Positions 45,597 to 55,371 are shown, counted from the stretch's first letter. The stretch is DNA of 64,000 nucleotides from Prauserella shujinwangii (GCF_003001955.1 NZ_PVNH01000003.1:591042-655041), one strand, 5' to 3'. The notes: generated from the sequence alone by a model not told the origin. A program made the numbers and translations.

Positions 45597-46586
45597 ATGA
45601 CGTCACTCGTGAACGGCCTGCTGGCCGGCGAACTGGCCGATCCCGGTCGGGGCAGGGAAATCGCGTTCGACTCGTGGAAGAACGTCGTCGAGCGCACGAT
45701 CCTCCGGTTCCGCTTCGACTGCGAGCGCCCGCAGGCCTTCCGCGGCACGGTGCACCGCCGCTCACTGGCCGGTGTGGACTTCGTCGGCATGACCTCGGAG
45801 CGGCACGGCGCCTACCGCACGGCGGAGACGATCACCTCCGACGACGCGGGCTGCTACGTGATGACCCTGCAGCTGTCCGGCGAGTTCCGGATGTCGCAGC
45901 ACGAGCGGACCGCGGTGCTGAGACCCGGCTCGTTCGCGCTCTACGACTCGTCGGTCCCCACCGTGCTGGTGTCCAGCGACGACTACCGGTCGGTGTGCAT
46001 CAAGTTCGCCAAGGACTGGCTCGGCCCGCGCGGCGCGGAACCCTTCTCGGAGCTCACCGCGACCGCGTTCGACGCCGAGGACGGCCTGCCGTCGATCGTG
46101 TGGACGATGGTGCTCGGCCTCGGCCGCAGCCTGCACACGCTCGGCGCCGAGGGGCCGCTCGCCGTGCGCAACCTGATGGACCTGGTGACGGCCATGTTGC
46201 GGGCGGAGCTCGGCAGGCGCGGACCGCCCGCGACCGAGCGGCGGGAGGCGCTGCTGCGCCGGGTGCGCGAGTACATCGACGCGCGGCTGCCCGATCCGGC
46301 CCTCAGCCCCACGGGGATCGCGGCCGCGCACTACATCTCTCCCCGGCTGCTGCACCAGCTGTTCGAGGGCAGCGGCTGGACGGTCGGCGCATGGATCCGG
46401 GCGCGCCGCGTCGAGCTGTGCAGGCGCGACCTGGCCGACCCGCTGCAGGCCGGCGTCCCGGTCGCCGCGATCGGCCTGCGGCACGGTTTCAAGGGGGCGT
46501 CCCACTTCGGCGAGGTGTTCAAACGCGAGGTCGGCCGGACGCCGGCGGAGTTCCGGCGCGAAGCGCTCGCCCGGTTCCCCGGCTGA
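45597..46586 (+). CDS. AraC family transcriptional activator
   Basis: 329-aa regulator with an AraC_binding_2-type N-terminal sensor (VHRRSLAGVDFVGMT, LQLSGEFRMSQHER, RPGSFALYDSSVP) and a C-terminal double helix-turn-helix (GIAAAHYISPRLLHQLFEGS and AAIGLRHGFKGASHFGEVFK). Divergent from the aromatic operon and presumably its activator in response to an aromatic inducer. The ATG at 45597 was chosen because GGAG lies 6 nt upstream; the ATG at 45591 has no room for a ribosome site. Confidence 0.9.
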   Translation: MTSLVNGLLAGELADPGRGREIAFDSWKNVVERTILRFRFDCERPQAFRGTVHRRSLAGVDFVGMTSERHGAYRTAETITSDDAGCYVMTLQLSGEFRMSQHERTAVLRPGSFALYDSSVPTVLVSSDDYRSVCIKFAKDWLGPRGAEPFSELTATAFDAEDGLPSIVWTMVLGLGRSLHTLGAEGPLAVRNLMDLVTAMLRAELGRRGPPATERREALLRRVREYIDARLPDPALSPTGIAAAHYISPRLLHQLFEGSGWTVGAWIRARRVELCRRDLADPLQAGVPVAAIGLRHGFKGASHFGEVFKREVGRTPAEFRREALARFPG

Positions 46587-46607
46587 GTGCCCTGGGCACC
46601 GCCGCGG

Positions 46608-48056
46608 TCAGTCGACGCCGAGCGGTTCCGGGCTGCCGTCCGGGGCGAGGCGGCACGTCCGGACCACGGTGCCCACCGGCTCGCGCACCCACCACGCGCC
46701 GGTCTCCCCGCGCTCGCGCGGCGTCGTGTACCGGTAGTGGAACAGCCTCGCCCGGACGAACGCCGGTGGCGAGTCCGGGAACGGGTCATGGCGGAACAGC
46801 GTGCGCACCGCGCGGTCGCCGGCCAGCAGCTTGCCGACCAGCGCGGGCAGCCACCCTGCCGCGTACCGCGACGACAGCGCGGCGAACCACAGCTGCCAGT
46901 CCAGCCGCAGGTGGTACGGCGCGATCTGCGGCGGGCGCCGGTACGGGTCCCCCGGCTTGCCCTTGAGCTCGTACTCCCGCCACTCGGTGTCCGGGGTGAT
47001 CTCCTCGTCCGCGGTGCCCTCGAGGATCACCTCGTGCCGTTCGCGGGTGACGCTGCCGAACGCGCCGTAGGTGTTGGCGAGGTGCAGCCGGTTGAAGCTG
47101 TAGTTCATGAGCTGACTCCGGCCGAGCAGGTTGCGCACCGGCCAGTAGCTCAGCACCACCATCGCCGCGGCCATCGCGAGCACGAGGCCGACGTACCACG
47201 CCGGAGCCGGGGCCGGCTCGGGGTGCGGAACCGGCAGCAGGCTCCCGTCGACGGCGGCCACCGCGAGCGTGATCGTGATGACGTTGAGCCAGGCGAAGTT
47301 GCCGCTGAGCACCAGCCAGCCCTGCGTGACGACGACGATGCCCGCCGCCACCGTCGCCACGGGCTGCGGGGCGAACAGCGCGAACGGCACCACCAGCTGC
47401 GCGGCGTGGTTCGCCAGCACCTCCACCTTGTGCAGTGGTCCCGGCAGGTGGTGGAAGTACCAGCTCAGTGGCCCGGGCATGGGCTGGGTCTCGTGGTGGT
47501 AGCGCAGGCAGGTCAGGTCCCGCCAGCACGGGTCGCCGCGCATCTTGATCAACCCGGCGCCGAACTCCACCCGGAACAGCAGCCACAACAGCAGCAACAG
47601 CACCGGCACCGGCGGCGCGACGCTCGCGGGCCCGAGGAAGATGGCGAGGAAGCCGGTCTCCAGCAGCAGGGACTCCCAGCCGAAGGAGTACCAGAGCTGG
47701 CCCACGTTGACGATCGACAGGTACAGCACCCACGGCACGGCCCACACCAGCAGGTTCGCCCACACCGGCAGCGGGTCGGCCGCGCCGAGCAGCAGGGCGG
47801 CCGACGTGGCCGCGCCGGTCCACGCGACGGCGGCGAAGAACCGGTCCGAGTAGTGCCAGTGGAACAGGCTCGGCGACTCCCGGAACGGCACCCGCCGCAC
47901 GAAACGGGAGATGGGCAGCAGCCCCCGCTCCCCGAGCAGGGCGCGGAACTGGTTCGCGGCGGCCACGAACGCGAGCAGGTAGATCGCGGCCAGCATCCGC
48001 TGGAAGACCAGCCGTGAGCTCCAGTAGTCCGGGTCCGTGAACCAGTCCCAGCTCAC
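46608..48056 (-). CDS. Lipase maturation factor family membrane protein
   Basis: 482-aa polytopic membrane protein of the lipase maturation factor (LMF1) family, about seven to nine helices. Seen: [60 protein letters not shown], and a soluble C-terminal part with [13 protein letters not shown] and HYRYT. In animals LMF1 helps fold lipases; the bacterial role is unknown. GTG start 34 nt after the eda stop, so it may belong to the edd-eda transcript. Confidence 0.9.
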   Translation of the reverse strand: MSWDWFTDPDYWSSRLVFQRMLAAIYLLAFVAAANQFRALLGERGLLPISRFVRRVPFRESPSLFHWHYSDRFFAAVAWTGAATSAALLLGAADPLPVWANLLVWAVPWVLYLSIVNVGQLWYSFGWESLLLETGFLAIFLGPASVAPPVPVLLLLLWLLFRVEFGAGLIKMRGDPCWRDLTCLRYHHETQPMPGPLSWYFHHLPGPLHKVEVLANHAAQLVVPFALFAPQPVATVAAGIVVVTQGWLVLSGNFAWLNVITITLAVAAVDGSLLPVPHPEPAPAPAWYVGLVLAMAAAMVVLSYWPVRNLLGRSQLMNYSFNRLHLANTYGAFGSVTRERHEVILEGTADEEITPDTEWREYELKGKPGDPYRRPPQIAPYHLRLDWQLWFAALSSRYAAGWLPALVGKLLAGDRAVRTLFRHDPFPDSPPAFVRARLFHYRYTTPRERGETGAWWVREPVGTVVRTCRLAPDGSPEPLGVD

Positions 48057-48090
48057 CGTGCAGTGTGCTCCCGTGTCCTTGCGCGAGGCA

Positions 48091-48717
48091 CTACCGCTCG
48101 AGCGCCGCGGCCTCCTTCGCGAGCGTCTCCACCCGGCCGAAGTCCCGAGCGGCCAGTGCGTCCTTGGGCGTCAACCAGGATCCACCCACGCAACCGACGT
48201 TCGCCAGCCGGAGGTACTCCGGTGCGGACGCGGGGGTGATGCCCCCGGTCGGGCAGAACCGCAGCCCCGGCAGCGGTCCCGCGATCGCGCGCAGCGCGGC
48301 CGCGCCGCCGCTCGCCTCCGCCGGGAAGAACTTCAACGCGTCCAGGCCGCGTTCCGCGAGCCGCATGGCCTCGGACACGGTGGCCGCGCCGGGCAGGAAG
48401 GGCAGCCCGGTGTCGAACGCGGCGTCGAGCACCGCGTCGGTCACTCCTGGAGTGACGAGGAACCGGGCGCCCGCCCCGGCCGCCTGCCGCGCGTGCTCCG
48501 GCCTGGTCACGGTGCCCGCGCCCACCACGACCTCGGGGACCTCGGCGGCGACCCGTCGGATCGACTCGAGCGCCGCCGGGGTGCGCAACGTCAGCTCGAC
48601 GACGCCGATGCCGCCCGCGTGCAGCGCCCGCGCCACCGGCACGGCGTGCTCGGCGTCGTCCAGCACCACCACCGGCAGCACCGGCGACAGCTCCAGCAGC
48701 TCGGATCCGGTCGTCAC
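48091..48717 (-). CDS. eda: KDPG/KHG aldolase
   Basis: 208-aa class I aldolase splitting 2-keto-3-deoxy-6-phosphogluconate into pyruvate and glyceraldehyde 3-phosphate, the last step of the Entner-Doudoroff pathway. Seen: [12 protein letters not shown] with the Glu, [23 protein letters not shown], the Schiff-base Lys in [14 protein letters not shown], and [13 protein letters not shown] overlaps the edd stop (GTGA), so the two enzymes are co-translated. Confidence 0.95.
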   Translation of the reverse strand: MTTGSELLELSPVLPVVVLDDAEHAVPVARALHAGGIGVVELTLRTPAALESIRRVAAEVPEVVVGAGTVTRPEHARQAAGAGARFLVTPGVTDAVLDAAFDTGLPFLPGAATVSEAMRLAERGLDALKFFPAEASGGAAALRAIAGPLPGLRFCPTGGITPASAPEYLRLANVGCVGGSWLTPKDALAARDFGRVETLAKEAAALER

Positions 48718-50600
48718 TGGGCACCTCCTGCACCGACCTCGGCGGGCACGCCGAAGTGTTCCGGGGTCATCGGGCCGAACACGCTCGCACCGAGATCGGC
48801 GGGACCGACGGCCCGGCGCAGCGCGGCGAACAGCTCGCGGCCCGTGCCCGCCCACGCGGCCTCGTCCGGCGGCGCGTCCCCGGGCTCGCGTTCCGCGAGC
48901 TCGGCCGCGTCGACCAGCACGTCCAGCTCCCCGGTGGTCGCGTCCAGCCGCACGACGTCGCCGTCGGCGATCCGGCCCAGCGGCCCGCCCGCCGCCGCCT
49001 CCGGTGTCACCTGGATGGCCGAGGGTACCTTGCCGGACGCGCCGGACATCCGCCCGTCGGTGACCAGCGCGACGCGGTGTCCCCGGTCCATCAGCACGCC
49101 CAGGGCCGGCGTCAGCCCGTGCAGCTCCGGCATGCCGTTCGCGCGCGGGCCCTGCTGGCGGACCACCACCACGACGTCGCGGTCGAGCTCGCCCGCCCGG
49201 AAGGCGCGGTCGAACTGCGCCTGCGTGGTGAACACGCGGGCGGGTGCGCTGACGACCCGGTTCTCCGGCTCGACGGCCGACACCTTGGTGACCGCGCGGC
49301 CGAGGTTGCCGCGCAGCATCCGCAGGCCGCCGTCCGGCGCGAACGGGCGCTCGACCGGCCGCAGCACGTCCTCGTCGAGGGAGCGGGCGGGCACCTCGCG
49401 CCACTCGAGCCCGCCGTCGCCGAGGATCGGCTCGCTGCGGTAGCGGTGCAGGCCCTCGCCCGCCACCGTGCGCACGTCCTCGTGCAGCAGCCCGGCGTCG
49501 AGCAGGGAGCCGACGAGCACCTGCACGCCACCCGCCGCGTGGAAGTGGTTGATGTCCGCGCTGCCGTTCGGGTACACGCGGGCGAGCAGCGGCACCACCG
49601 CCGAGAGATCGGCGAAGTCGTCCCACGTCAGCTGGATGCCCGCGGCCGCGGCGACGGCGACGAGGTGCATGGTGTGGTTGGTGGAGCCACCGGTGGCGAG
49701 CAGCGCGACGATCGCGTTGACCACGGAGCGCTCGTCGACCACCTCGGCGATCGGCGTGTGGTCCGCACCGCCGGCGATGCGCACGGCGCGGCGCGCCGCC
49801 TCCTCGGTGAGCGCCTTGCGCAGTGGCGTGCCGGGGTGCACGAAGCTCGCACCGGGCAGGTGCAGGCCCATCACCTCGACCACGAGCTGGTTGGAGTTCG
49901 CCGTGCCGTAGAAGGTGCACGTGCCCGGCGAGTGGTAGGACGCGGCCTCGGCGTCGAGCAGGTCCTCGCGGCTGGCCTTGCCCTCGGCGTAGAGCTGGCG
50001 GACGCGCGCCTTCTCCTTGTTGGGCAGTCCCGAGGTCATCGGCCCCGCGGGCACGAGGATCGCGGGCAGGTGGCCGAACGACAGCGCACCGATCAGCAGG
50101 CCCGGCACGATCTTGTCGCAGACGCCCAGCAGCAGCGCGGCGTCGAACATCTCGTGCGAGAGCGCCACGCCGGTGGCCATCGCGATCACGTCGCGGCTGA
50201 ACAGGGACAGCTCCATGCCGTCGCGGCCCTGAGTGATGCCGTCGCACATGGCGGGCACACCGCCCGCGAACTGGGCGACGCCGCCCGCCTCCCGGGCGGC
50301 GTCCTTGATCCAGTCGGGGAACTCGTGCAGCGGCTGGTGCGCGGAGAGCAGGTCGTTGTAGGCGGACACGATCGCGACCCCCGGCTTGCGCAGGCCCCGG
50401 ATCGCGAGCCGGTCGCTGCCCGAGCACGCCGCGAAGCCGTGCGCGAGGTTGCTGCACGCCATACCCGCGCGGACCGGTCCCTCGGAGGCCGCGGCGGAGA
50501 CGCGGTCCAGGTAGGCCCTCCGCGTGACACGGCTGCGTTCGGCGATGCGCGCGGTGACGTCCTCGATGACGGGGTGGAGGTGCTCTTGCGCTGCGTTCAC
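48714..50600 (-). CDS. edd: 6-Phosphogluconate dehydratase
   Basis: 628-aa IlvD/Edd-family 4Fe-4S dehydratase making KDPG from 6-phosphogluconate. Seen: [38 protein letters not shown] (Cys ligand), [12 protein letters not shown] (Cys), [28 protein letters not shown]. The linkage to eda separates it from dihydroxyacid dehydratase. The GTG start has GGAG 9 nt upstream. A consensus-like promoter is found about 85 nt upstream. Confidence 0.95.
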   Translation of the reverse strand: MNAAQEHLHPVIEDVTARIAERSRVTRRAYLDRVSAAASEGPVRAGMACSNLAHGFAACSGSDRLAIRGLRKPGVAIVSAYNDLLSAHQPLHEFPDWIKDAAREAGGVAQFAGGVPAMCDGITQGRDGMELSLFSRDVIAMATGVALSHEMFDAALLLGVCDKIVPGLLIGALSFGHLPAILVPAGPMTSGLPNKEKARVRQLYAEGKASREDLLDAEAASYHSPGTCTFYGTANSNQLVVEVMGLHLPGASFVHPGTPLRKALTEEAARRAVRIAGGADHTPIAEVVDERSVVNAIVALLATGGSTNHTMHLVAVAAAAGIQLTWDDFADLSAVVPLLARVYPNGSADINHFHAAGGVQVLVGSLLDAGLLHEDVRTVAGEGLHRYRSEPILGDGGLEWREVPARSLDEDVLRPVERPFAPDGGLRMLRGNLGRAVTKVSAVEPENRVVSAPARVFTTQAQFDRAFRAGELDRDVVVVVRQQGPRANGMPELHGLTPALGVLMDRGHRVALVTDGRMSGASGKVPSAIQVTPEAAAGGPLGRIADGDVVRLDATTGELDVLVDAAELAEREPGDAPPDEAAWAGTGRELFAALRRAVGPADLGASVFGPMTPEHFGVPAEVGAGGAQ

Positions 50601-50691
50601 GAAGTGGTCTCCGTCGGTCGGTGGGGCTGGCGGGGTCCGGGTAGGTCCGGCGGGCGGCAGCGCTGGCGCCGCGGGACTCGTGACAGCCGAC

Positions 50692-50720
50692 ACAGTACAG
50701 GCGCGCCGGTCCCCTTTCAA
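50692..50720 (-). promoter_or_regulatory. Promoter of edd-eda
   Basis: On the minus strand TTGAAA (50720-50715), 17-bp spacer, TACTGT (50697-50692): near the vegetative sigma consensus. Predicted 5'-UTR about 85 nt. Confidence 0.65.
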
Positions 50721-50723
50721 AAT

Positions 50724-50744
50724 CGATTAAGAAGATCACGATTA
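50724..50744. promoter_or_regulatory. Direct repeat CGATTA upstream of the edd promoter
   Basis: CGATTA at 50724-50729 and 50739-50744, 15 bp apart, in a locally AT-rich stretch just upstream of the -35. Candidate site for a sugar-acid-responsive regulator. Confidence 0.4.
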
Positions 50745-50773
50745 GTGACCCCGATCACCGTCGAAACACGGGG

Positions 50774-50789
50774 TGTGCTACTTGTCACA
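50774..50789. promoter_or_regulatory. CRP/GlxR-like site in the edd-sdh intergenic region
   Basis: TGTGCTACTTGTCACA matches TGTGA-N6-TCACA with one mismatch and sits about 117 nt upstream of the first sdh gene and 54 nt upstream of the edd -35. Succinate dehydrogenase genes are known CRP/GlxR targets in corynebacteria and mycobacteria. Confidence 0.55.
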
Positions 50790-50890
50790 CCACACATCGT
50801 TAGGCACAGTCAGCGGTAAGCGGCGCCGAGGTCACGCCATCCGACAGGAGGCGCGGGGTTCGGCCGACCGGACGATTCGGAGGTATGAGG

Positions 50891-51184
50891 ATGTCCACCA
50901 CCGAAATGAGCGAGCTCCGCCGCACGATCGGGCAACTCAGGCAGTGCGTGGGGGCGCTGCGGGCGCGCTACGGCGAGGCACCGGCCCTGCGCAGGCTCGT
51001 GAACGACGTCGAGCGGTTGGACATCGACGCGGTCGAGCTGGACCAGACCCCGCCCGTGCCCGCGCAGCCGACCCGGGTCGACCGCTCCGAGGTCGTGCCC
51101 GTGCCGGACACGCCGTACGACCCCGCACTCTGGCAGGGTGCCGACGACGAGGGCGTCGGCGGCTACCAGCGCGACCAGCGGTGA
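50891..51184 (+). CDS. Rv0250c-like protein preceding sdh1
   Basis: 97-aa protein, the same length as M. tuberculosis Rv0250c, which also precedes the Sdh1 genes. Helical N-terminal half (STTEMSELRRTIGQLRQCVG), acidic disordered C-terminal half. Function unknown; an assembly or regulatory role with Sdh1 is likely from the conserved position. The ATG at 50891 was chosen over 50885 because GGAGG is 7 nt upstream of the former but only 1 nt from the latter. The stop overlaps the next GTG (GTGA). Confidence 0.82.
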   Translation: MSTTEMSELRRTIGQLRQCVGALRARYGEAPALRRLVNDVERLDIDAVELDQTPPVPAQPTRVDRSEVVPVPDTPYDPALWQGADDEGVGGYQRDQR

Positions 51185-52011
51185 CCCGCCCGGCTAGCAA
51201 CGTGGCCAGCCCCGCGGACACCAGCGCCCCTGTCAGCTCCCGAGCCCGGATCGGTGCGCGCACCCTGCGCACCGACCGGTGGTGGCTACCGCCGCTGCTC
51301 ACCACGCTCGGGCTCACCACGTTCGTGGTCTACGCGACCGTCCGCTCGTTCATGCGCACGGACTACTGGTCCGCCGAGCACCACTACCTGACCCCGTTCT
51401 ACTCGCCGTGCCTGAGCGACTCGTGCGTGGCGGGCTCGAGCCACTTCGGCACCCCGATCGGCGAGCTGCCGCTGTTCATCCCGCTCGCCTTCCTGTCGCT
51501 GCCCTTCCTGCTCGGCTTCCGGCTGACCTGCTACTACTACCGCAAGGCCTACTACCGGTCGATCTGGATGTCGCCGCCCGCGTGCGCGGTGACCGAACCC
51601 CACCGCAAGTACACCGGCGAGACGCGGCTGCCGCTCGTCGTGCAGAACGCGCACCGGTACTTCTTCTACGCCGCGTTCCTCATCACGATCATCAACACCT
51701 ACGACGCCATCCTCGCCTTCGGCGGGGAGAACGGTTTCGGCATCGGCCTCGGCAACGTGGTCCTGCTGGCCAACGTGGTGTTGCTCTGGGGCTACACGCT
51801 GTCCTGCCACTCGTGCCGGCACGTCACCGGCGGCAGGATGAAGCACTTCTCCCGGAACCCCGTGCGGTACTGGCTCTGGACGCAGGTCAGCAGGCTGAAC
51901 ACGCGGCACATGCAGTTCGCCTGGATCACGCTGGCCAGCCTCGTGCTCACCGACCTCTACGTGTGGCTGGTGGCCAGCGGCACGATCAGCGACCTGCGCT
52001 TCGTCAACTGA
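51181..52011 (+). CDS. sdhC: Succinate dehydrogenase membrane anchor, Sdh1-type
   Basis: 276-aa anchor subunit (Rv0249c-like, 273 aa there) with about five membrane helices (LLTTLGLTTFVVYATV; ELPLFIPLAFLSLPFLLGF; FFYAAFLITIINTY; GIGLGNVVLLANVVLLWGY; FAWITLASLVLTDLYVWLV). The loop LSCHSCRHVTGG has two Cys and two His, fitting the membrane-embedded Rieske-type cluster reported for mycobacterial Sdh1. It passes electrons from SdhB to menaquinone. GTG start from the 4-base overlap with the previous gene. Confidence 0.9.
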   Translation: MTRPASNVASPADTSAPVSSRARIGARTLRTDRWWLPPLLTTLGLTTFVVYATVRSFMRTDYWSAEHHYLTPFYSPCLSDSCVAGSSHFGTPIGELPLFIPLAFLSLPFLLGFRLTCYYYRKAYYRSIWMSPPACAVTEPHRKYTGETRLPLVVQNAHRYFFYAAFLITIINTYDAILAFGGENGFGIGLGNVVLLANVVLLWGYTLSCHSCRHVTGGRMKHFSRNPVRYWLWTQVSRLNTRHMQFAWITLASLVLTDLYVWLVASGTISDLRFVN

Positions 52012-52051
52012 ACTCCCTTCTCCCTCCCGTGAATCCCGAGGTGGCTACTAC

Positions 52052-53962
52052 ATGACCGAGGTCGAACGGCACAGCTACGACGTCGTGGTGATCGGTGCCG
52101 GCGGCGCGGGCCTGCGTGCGGTGATCGAGGCGCGGCAACGCGGCCTGAGCGTCGCGGTGGTGTGCAAGTCGTTGTTCGGCAAGGCGCACACCGTGATGGC
52201 CGAGGGCGGCTGCGCCGCCTCGATGGGCAACGCCAACCCGAACGACAACTGGCAGACCCACTTCCGGGACACGATGCGGGGCGGCAAGTTCCTCAACAAC
52301 TGGCGGATGGCCGAGCTGCACGCCAAGGAGGCGCCGGACCGCGTCTGGGAGCTGGAGACCTACGGCGCCCTGTTCGACCGCACGAAGGACGGCCGGATCA
52401 GCCAGCGCAACTTCGGCGGGCACACCTACCCCCGGCTCGCGCACGTCGGTGACCGCACCGGCCTCGAGCTGATCCGCACCATGCAGCAGAAGATCGTGTC
52501 GCTGCAGCAGGAGGACCACCGCGAGTACGGCGACTACGAGGCGAAGCTCAAGGTCTTCGCGGAGTGCACCGTCACCGAGCTGATCAAAGAGGACGGACGG
52601 ATCGCCGGTGCCTTCGGCTACTGGCGGGAGAGCGGCCGCTTCGTCCTCTTCGAGACCCCGGCCGTGGTGCTGGCCACCGGCGGAATCGGCAAGTCGTTCA
52701 AGGTCACGTCGAACTCGTGGGAGTACACCGGCGACGGGCACGCGCTCGCGCTGCGGGCCGGTGCGGACCTGATCAACATGGAGTTCGTCCAGTTCCACCC
52801 CACCGGCATGGTGTGGCCGCCCAGCGTCAAGGGAATCCTCGTCACCGAGGGCGTGCGCGGCGACGGTGGAGTGCTCAAGAACTCGCAGGGCGAGCGGTTC
52901 ATGTTCCGCTACATTCCGGACGTCTTCAAAGGACAGTACGCGGACAGCGAGGAGGAGGCCGACCGCTGGTACACCGACGCGGACAACAACCGGCGCACCC
53001 CTGACCTGCTGCCGAGGGACGAGGTCGCCAGGGCGATCAACACCGAGGTCAAGGAGGGCAGGGGCTCACCGCACGGCGGGGTGTTCCTGGACATCGCGAG
53101 CCGGCTGCCCGCCGAGGAGATCAAGAAGCGGCTGCCGTCGATGTACCACCAGTTCAAGGAACTGGCGGACGTCGACATCACCAAGGAACCGATGGAGGTC
53201 GGCCCCACCTGCCACTACGTGATGGGCGGGATCGAGGTCGACCCGGACACGGCCGCGGCGAGCGTGCCGGGACTGTTCGCGGCGGGCGAGTGCTCCGGCG
53301 GGATGCACGGGTCCAACCGGCTCGGCGGCAACTCGCTGTCGGACCTGCTGGTGTTCGGCAGGCGGGCCGGGCTCGGCGCGGCGTCCTACGTGGAGTCGCT
53401 CGACCGCAGGCCGAAGGTGGACGACGCGGCCGTCACCGCCGCGGCGAGGACGGCACTCGCACCGTTCGATCCGCCGTCGTCGGGGCAGGGCGAGAACCCG
53501 TACACGCTGCAGACCGAGTTGCAGCAGTGCATGAACGACCTGGTCGGCATCATCCGGAAGGCCGACGAGATCGAGCAGGCGCTCGGCAAGCTCGCCGAGA
53601 TCAGGGAGCGGATCGGCCTGGTCACCGTGGAGGGGCACCGGCAGTACAACCCCGGCTGGCACCTGGCCGTCGACCTGCGCAACATGCTGCTGGTCAGCGA
53701 GTGCGTGGCGCAGGCGGCGCTGCGGCGCACCGAGAGCCGGGGCGGGCACACCCGCGACGACCACCCGCAGATGGACTCCCGGTGGCGCAACACCCTGCTG
53801 GTGTGCAGCACGCAGGGGGAGGTGCCGGTGCCCGACGTGACGGTGACCGCGAAGGAACAGCAGCCGATGCGCAAGGATCTGCTCGAGCTGTTCGAGTACA
53901 GCGAGCTGGAGAAGTACTACACCTCCGACGAGCTCACCGAGCACCCGGGAAGGACGGCCTGA
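52052..53962 (+). CDS. sdhA: Succinate dehydrogenase flavoprotein subunit, Sdh1-type
   Basis: 636-aa FAD subunit oxidising succinate to fumarate. FAD motif VIGAGGAGLRAVIEA, covalent-FAD His in KAHTVMAEGG, substrate-site HPTGM, and CHYVMGGIEVD followed by GLFAAGECSGGMHGSNRLG. The start has GAGG about 10 nt upstream. Faces the cytoplasm on the SdhBC anchor; gene order small protein-C-A-B as in M. tuberculosis Rv0250c-Rv0247c. Confidence 0.97.
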   Translation: MTEVERHSYDVVVIGAGGAGLRAVIEARQRGLSVAVVCKSLFGKAHTVMAEGGCAASMGNANPNDNWQTHFRDTMRGGKFLNNWRMAELHAKEAPDRVWELETYGALFDRTKDGRISQRNFGGHTYPRLAHVGDRTGLELIRTMQQKIVSLQQEDHREYGDYEAKLKVFAECTVTELIKEDGRIAGAFGYWRESGRFVLFETPAVVLATGGIGKSFKVTSNSWEYTGDGHALALRAGADLINMEFVQFHPTGMVWPPSVKGILVTEGVRGDGGVLKNSQGERFMFRYIPDVFKGQYADSEEEADRWYTDADNNRRTPDLLPRDEVARAINTEVKEGRGSPHGGVFLDIASRLPAEEIKKRLPSMYHQFKELADVDITKEPMEVGPTCHYVMGGIEVDPDTAAASVPGLFAAGECSGGMHGSNRLGGNSLSDLLVFGRRAGLGAASYVESLDRRPKVDDAAVTAAARTALAPFDPPSSGQGENPYTLQTELQQCMNDLVGIIRKADEIEQALGKLAEIRERIGLVTVEGHRQYNPGWHLAVDLRNMLLVSECVAQAALRRTESRGGHTRDDHPQMDSRWRNTLLVCSTQGEVPVPDVTVTAKEQQPMRKDLLELFEYSELEKYYTSDELTEHPGRTA

Positions 53963-53963
53963 C

Positions 53964-54719
53964 ATGGGATACCAGGCGAAGCTCCGGGTCTGGCGCGGCG
54001 ACGACGGATCGGGAGAGCTGCGGGACTTCACCGTCGAGGCGAACGAGGGCGAGGTCGTGCTCGACCTGATCCACCGCCTGCAGGCGACGCAGGCGCCGGA
54101 CCTCGCGGTGCGCTGGAACTGCAAGGCGGGCAAGTGCGGCTCGTGCTCGGCCGAGGTCAACGGCAGGCCGCGGCTGCTGTGCATGACCCGCATGTCGATC
54201 TTCTCCGAGGACGAGGTCATCACCGTGACGCCGATGCGGACGTTCCCCGTGATCCGCGACCTCGTCTGCGACGTGTCGTACAACTACGCCAAGGCGCGGG
54301 AGATCCCGGCGTTCACGCCGCCCGCGGACCTGAAGCCGGGCGACTACCGGATGCAGCAGGTCGACGTCGAGCGCTCGCAGGAGTTCCGCAAGTGCATCGA
54401 GTGCTTCCTGTGCCAGGACACCTGCCACGTGATCCGCGACCACGAGGAGAACAAGACGGCGTTCGCCGGTCCGCGGTACCTGATGCGGATCGCGGAGCTG
54501 GAGATGCACCCGCTCGACGTCGCCGACCGGCGTGACGAGGCGCAGAGCGAGCACGGCCTCGGCTACTGCAACATCACCAAGTGCTGCACCGAGGTGTGCC
54601 CGGAGAACATCCACATCACCGACAACGCCCTCATCCCGATGAAGGAGCGCGTCGCCGACCGCCGCTACGACCCGATCGTCTGGCTCGGCAACAAGCTGTT
54701 CCGCCGCAACGGCGACTAG
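53964..54719 (+). CDS. sdhB: Succinate dehydrogenase iron-sulfur subunit, Sdh1-type
   Basis: 251-aa subunit with three cluster motifs: 2Fe-2S CKAGKCGSCSAEVNG plus LLC; 4Fe-4S CIECFLCQDTC; 3Fe-4S CNITKCCTEVCP region. It carries electrons from SdhA to the quinone site. ATG one base after the sdhA stop. A strong palindromic terminator follows. Confidence 0.97.
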   Translation: MGYQAKLRVWRGDDGSGELRDFTVEANEGEVVLDLIHRLQATQAPDLAVRWNCKAGKCGSCSAEVNGRPRLLCMTRMSIFSEDEVITVTPMRTFPVIRDLVCDVSYNYAKAREIPAFTPPADLKPGDYRMQQVDVERSQEFRKCIECFLCQDTCHVIRDHEENKTAFAGPRYLMRIAELEMHPLDVADRRDEAQSEHGLGYCNITKCCTEVCPENIHITDNALIPMKERVADRRYDPIVWLGNKLFRRNGD

Positions 54720-54734
54720 CCACGGGGCGGCTGA

Positions 54735-54762
54735 GGCCGCCCGGTCCGCGGACCGGGCGGCC
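54735..54762. terminator. Terminator after sdhB
   Basis: A perfect 28-bp palindrome with 14-bp arms (GGCCGCCCGGTCCG and complement) 15 nt after the sdhB stop, between convergent genes. Very stable, no U-tract; probably bidirectional. Confidence 0.75.
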
Positions 54763-54795
54763 TGCGCAGCCCCTGCGCCTGCCGCCGCCGAGCCG

Positions 54796-55371
54796 TCAGC
54801 GCCGTACCCGGAACCGGAGATGGGTGGCCGCAGGCGTGGCGATCGCGCTCACCCGTTCGAGGGCGATGCCCTCGGGGAGCGTCTCGAACAGTCGCGTGCC
54901 GCCGCCGATCAGCACCGGGACGATGTGCACGGAGATCTCGTCGACCAGCCCGAGCGGCAGCCCCTGCTGCATCATGGTCGCGCCGTGCAGGCCGACGACC
55001 TTGTCCCCGGCGGTGGCCTTGGCCTGCTCGATGGCGCTCCGCACACCATCGGTGACGAACGTGAACACGGCCGGGTATCGTCTGGTCGGCGCGTGGTGGG
55101 TGACGACGAAGACCGGGGTGTCCCCCAGCGGTCCACCGTCGCCCCAGCCACCGTCGCCCTCGTTCTTGTCGAAGGACCTGCGGCCCATCACGATCGCGCC
55201 GCACCTGTCGAGCGCCTCCCGCAGGACGGCGCGATCGTCGTCGGTCGGGTCGTTGAACAGCCAGTCGTGCAGCATGCCGGCGCCGTCGCCGAACGGGTTC
55301 TCGCGGCTGTCGTTGGGTCCGGTGACGTAGCCGTCGAGGGACATCGACATGTCGCAGATCACGCTTGCCAT
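54796..55371 (-). CDS. Dihydrofolate reductase / RibD C-terminal family protein
   Basis: 191-aa RibD_C-like NADPH-binding protein (start MASVICDMSMSLDGYVTGP; AIVMGRRSFD; VFVVTHHAP; LHGATMMQQGLPLGLVDEI; VPVLIGGGTRLFE). It resembles the riboflavin-pathway reductase and DHFR fold, but stand-alone members have unknown substrates. GAGGA about 8 nt upstream of the ATG. The 231-nt gap on its 5' side shows no clear site apart from the ribosome site. Confidence 0.88.
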   Translation of the reverse strand: MASVICDMSMSLDGYVTGPNDSRENPFGDGAGMLHDWLFNDPTDDDRAVLREALDRCGAIVMGRRSFDKNEGDGGWGDGGPLGDTPVFVVTHHAPTRRYPAVFTFVTDGVRSAIEQAKATAGDKVVGLHGATMMQQGLPLGLVDEISVHIVPVLIGGGTRLFETLPEGIALERVSAIATPAATHLRFRVRR

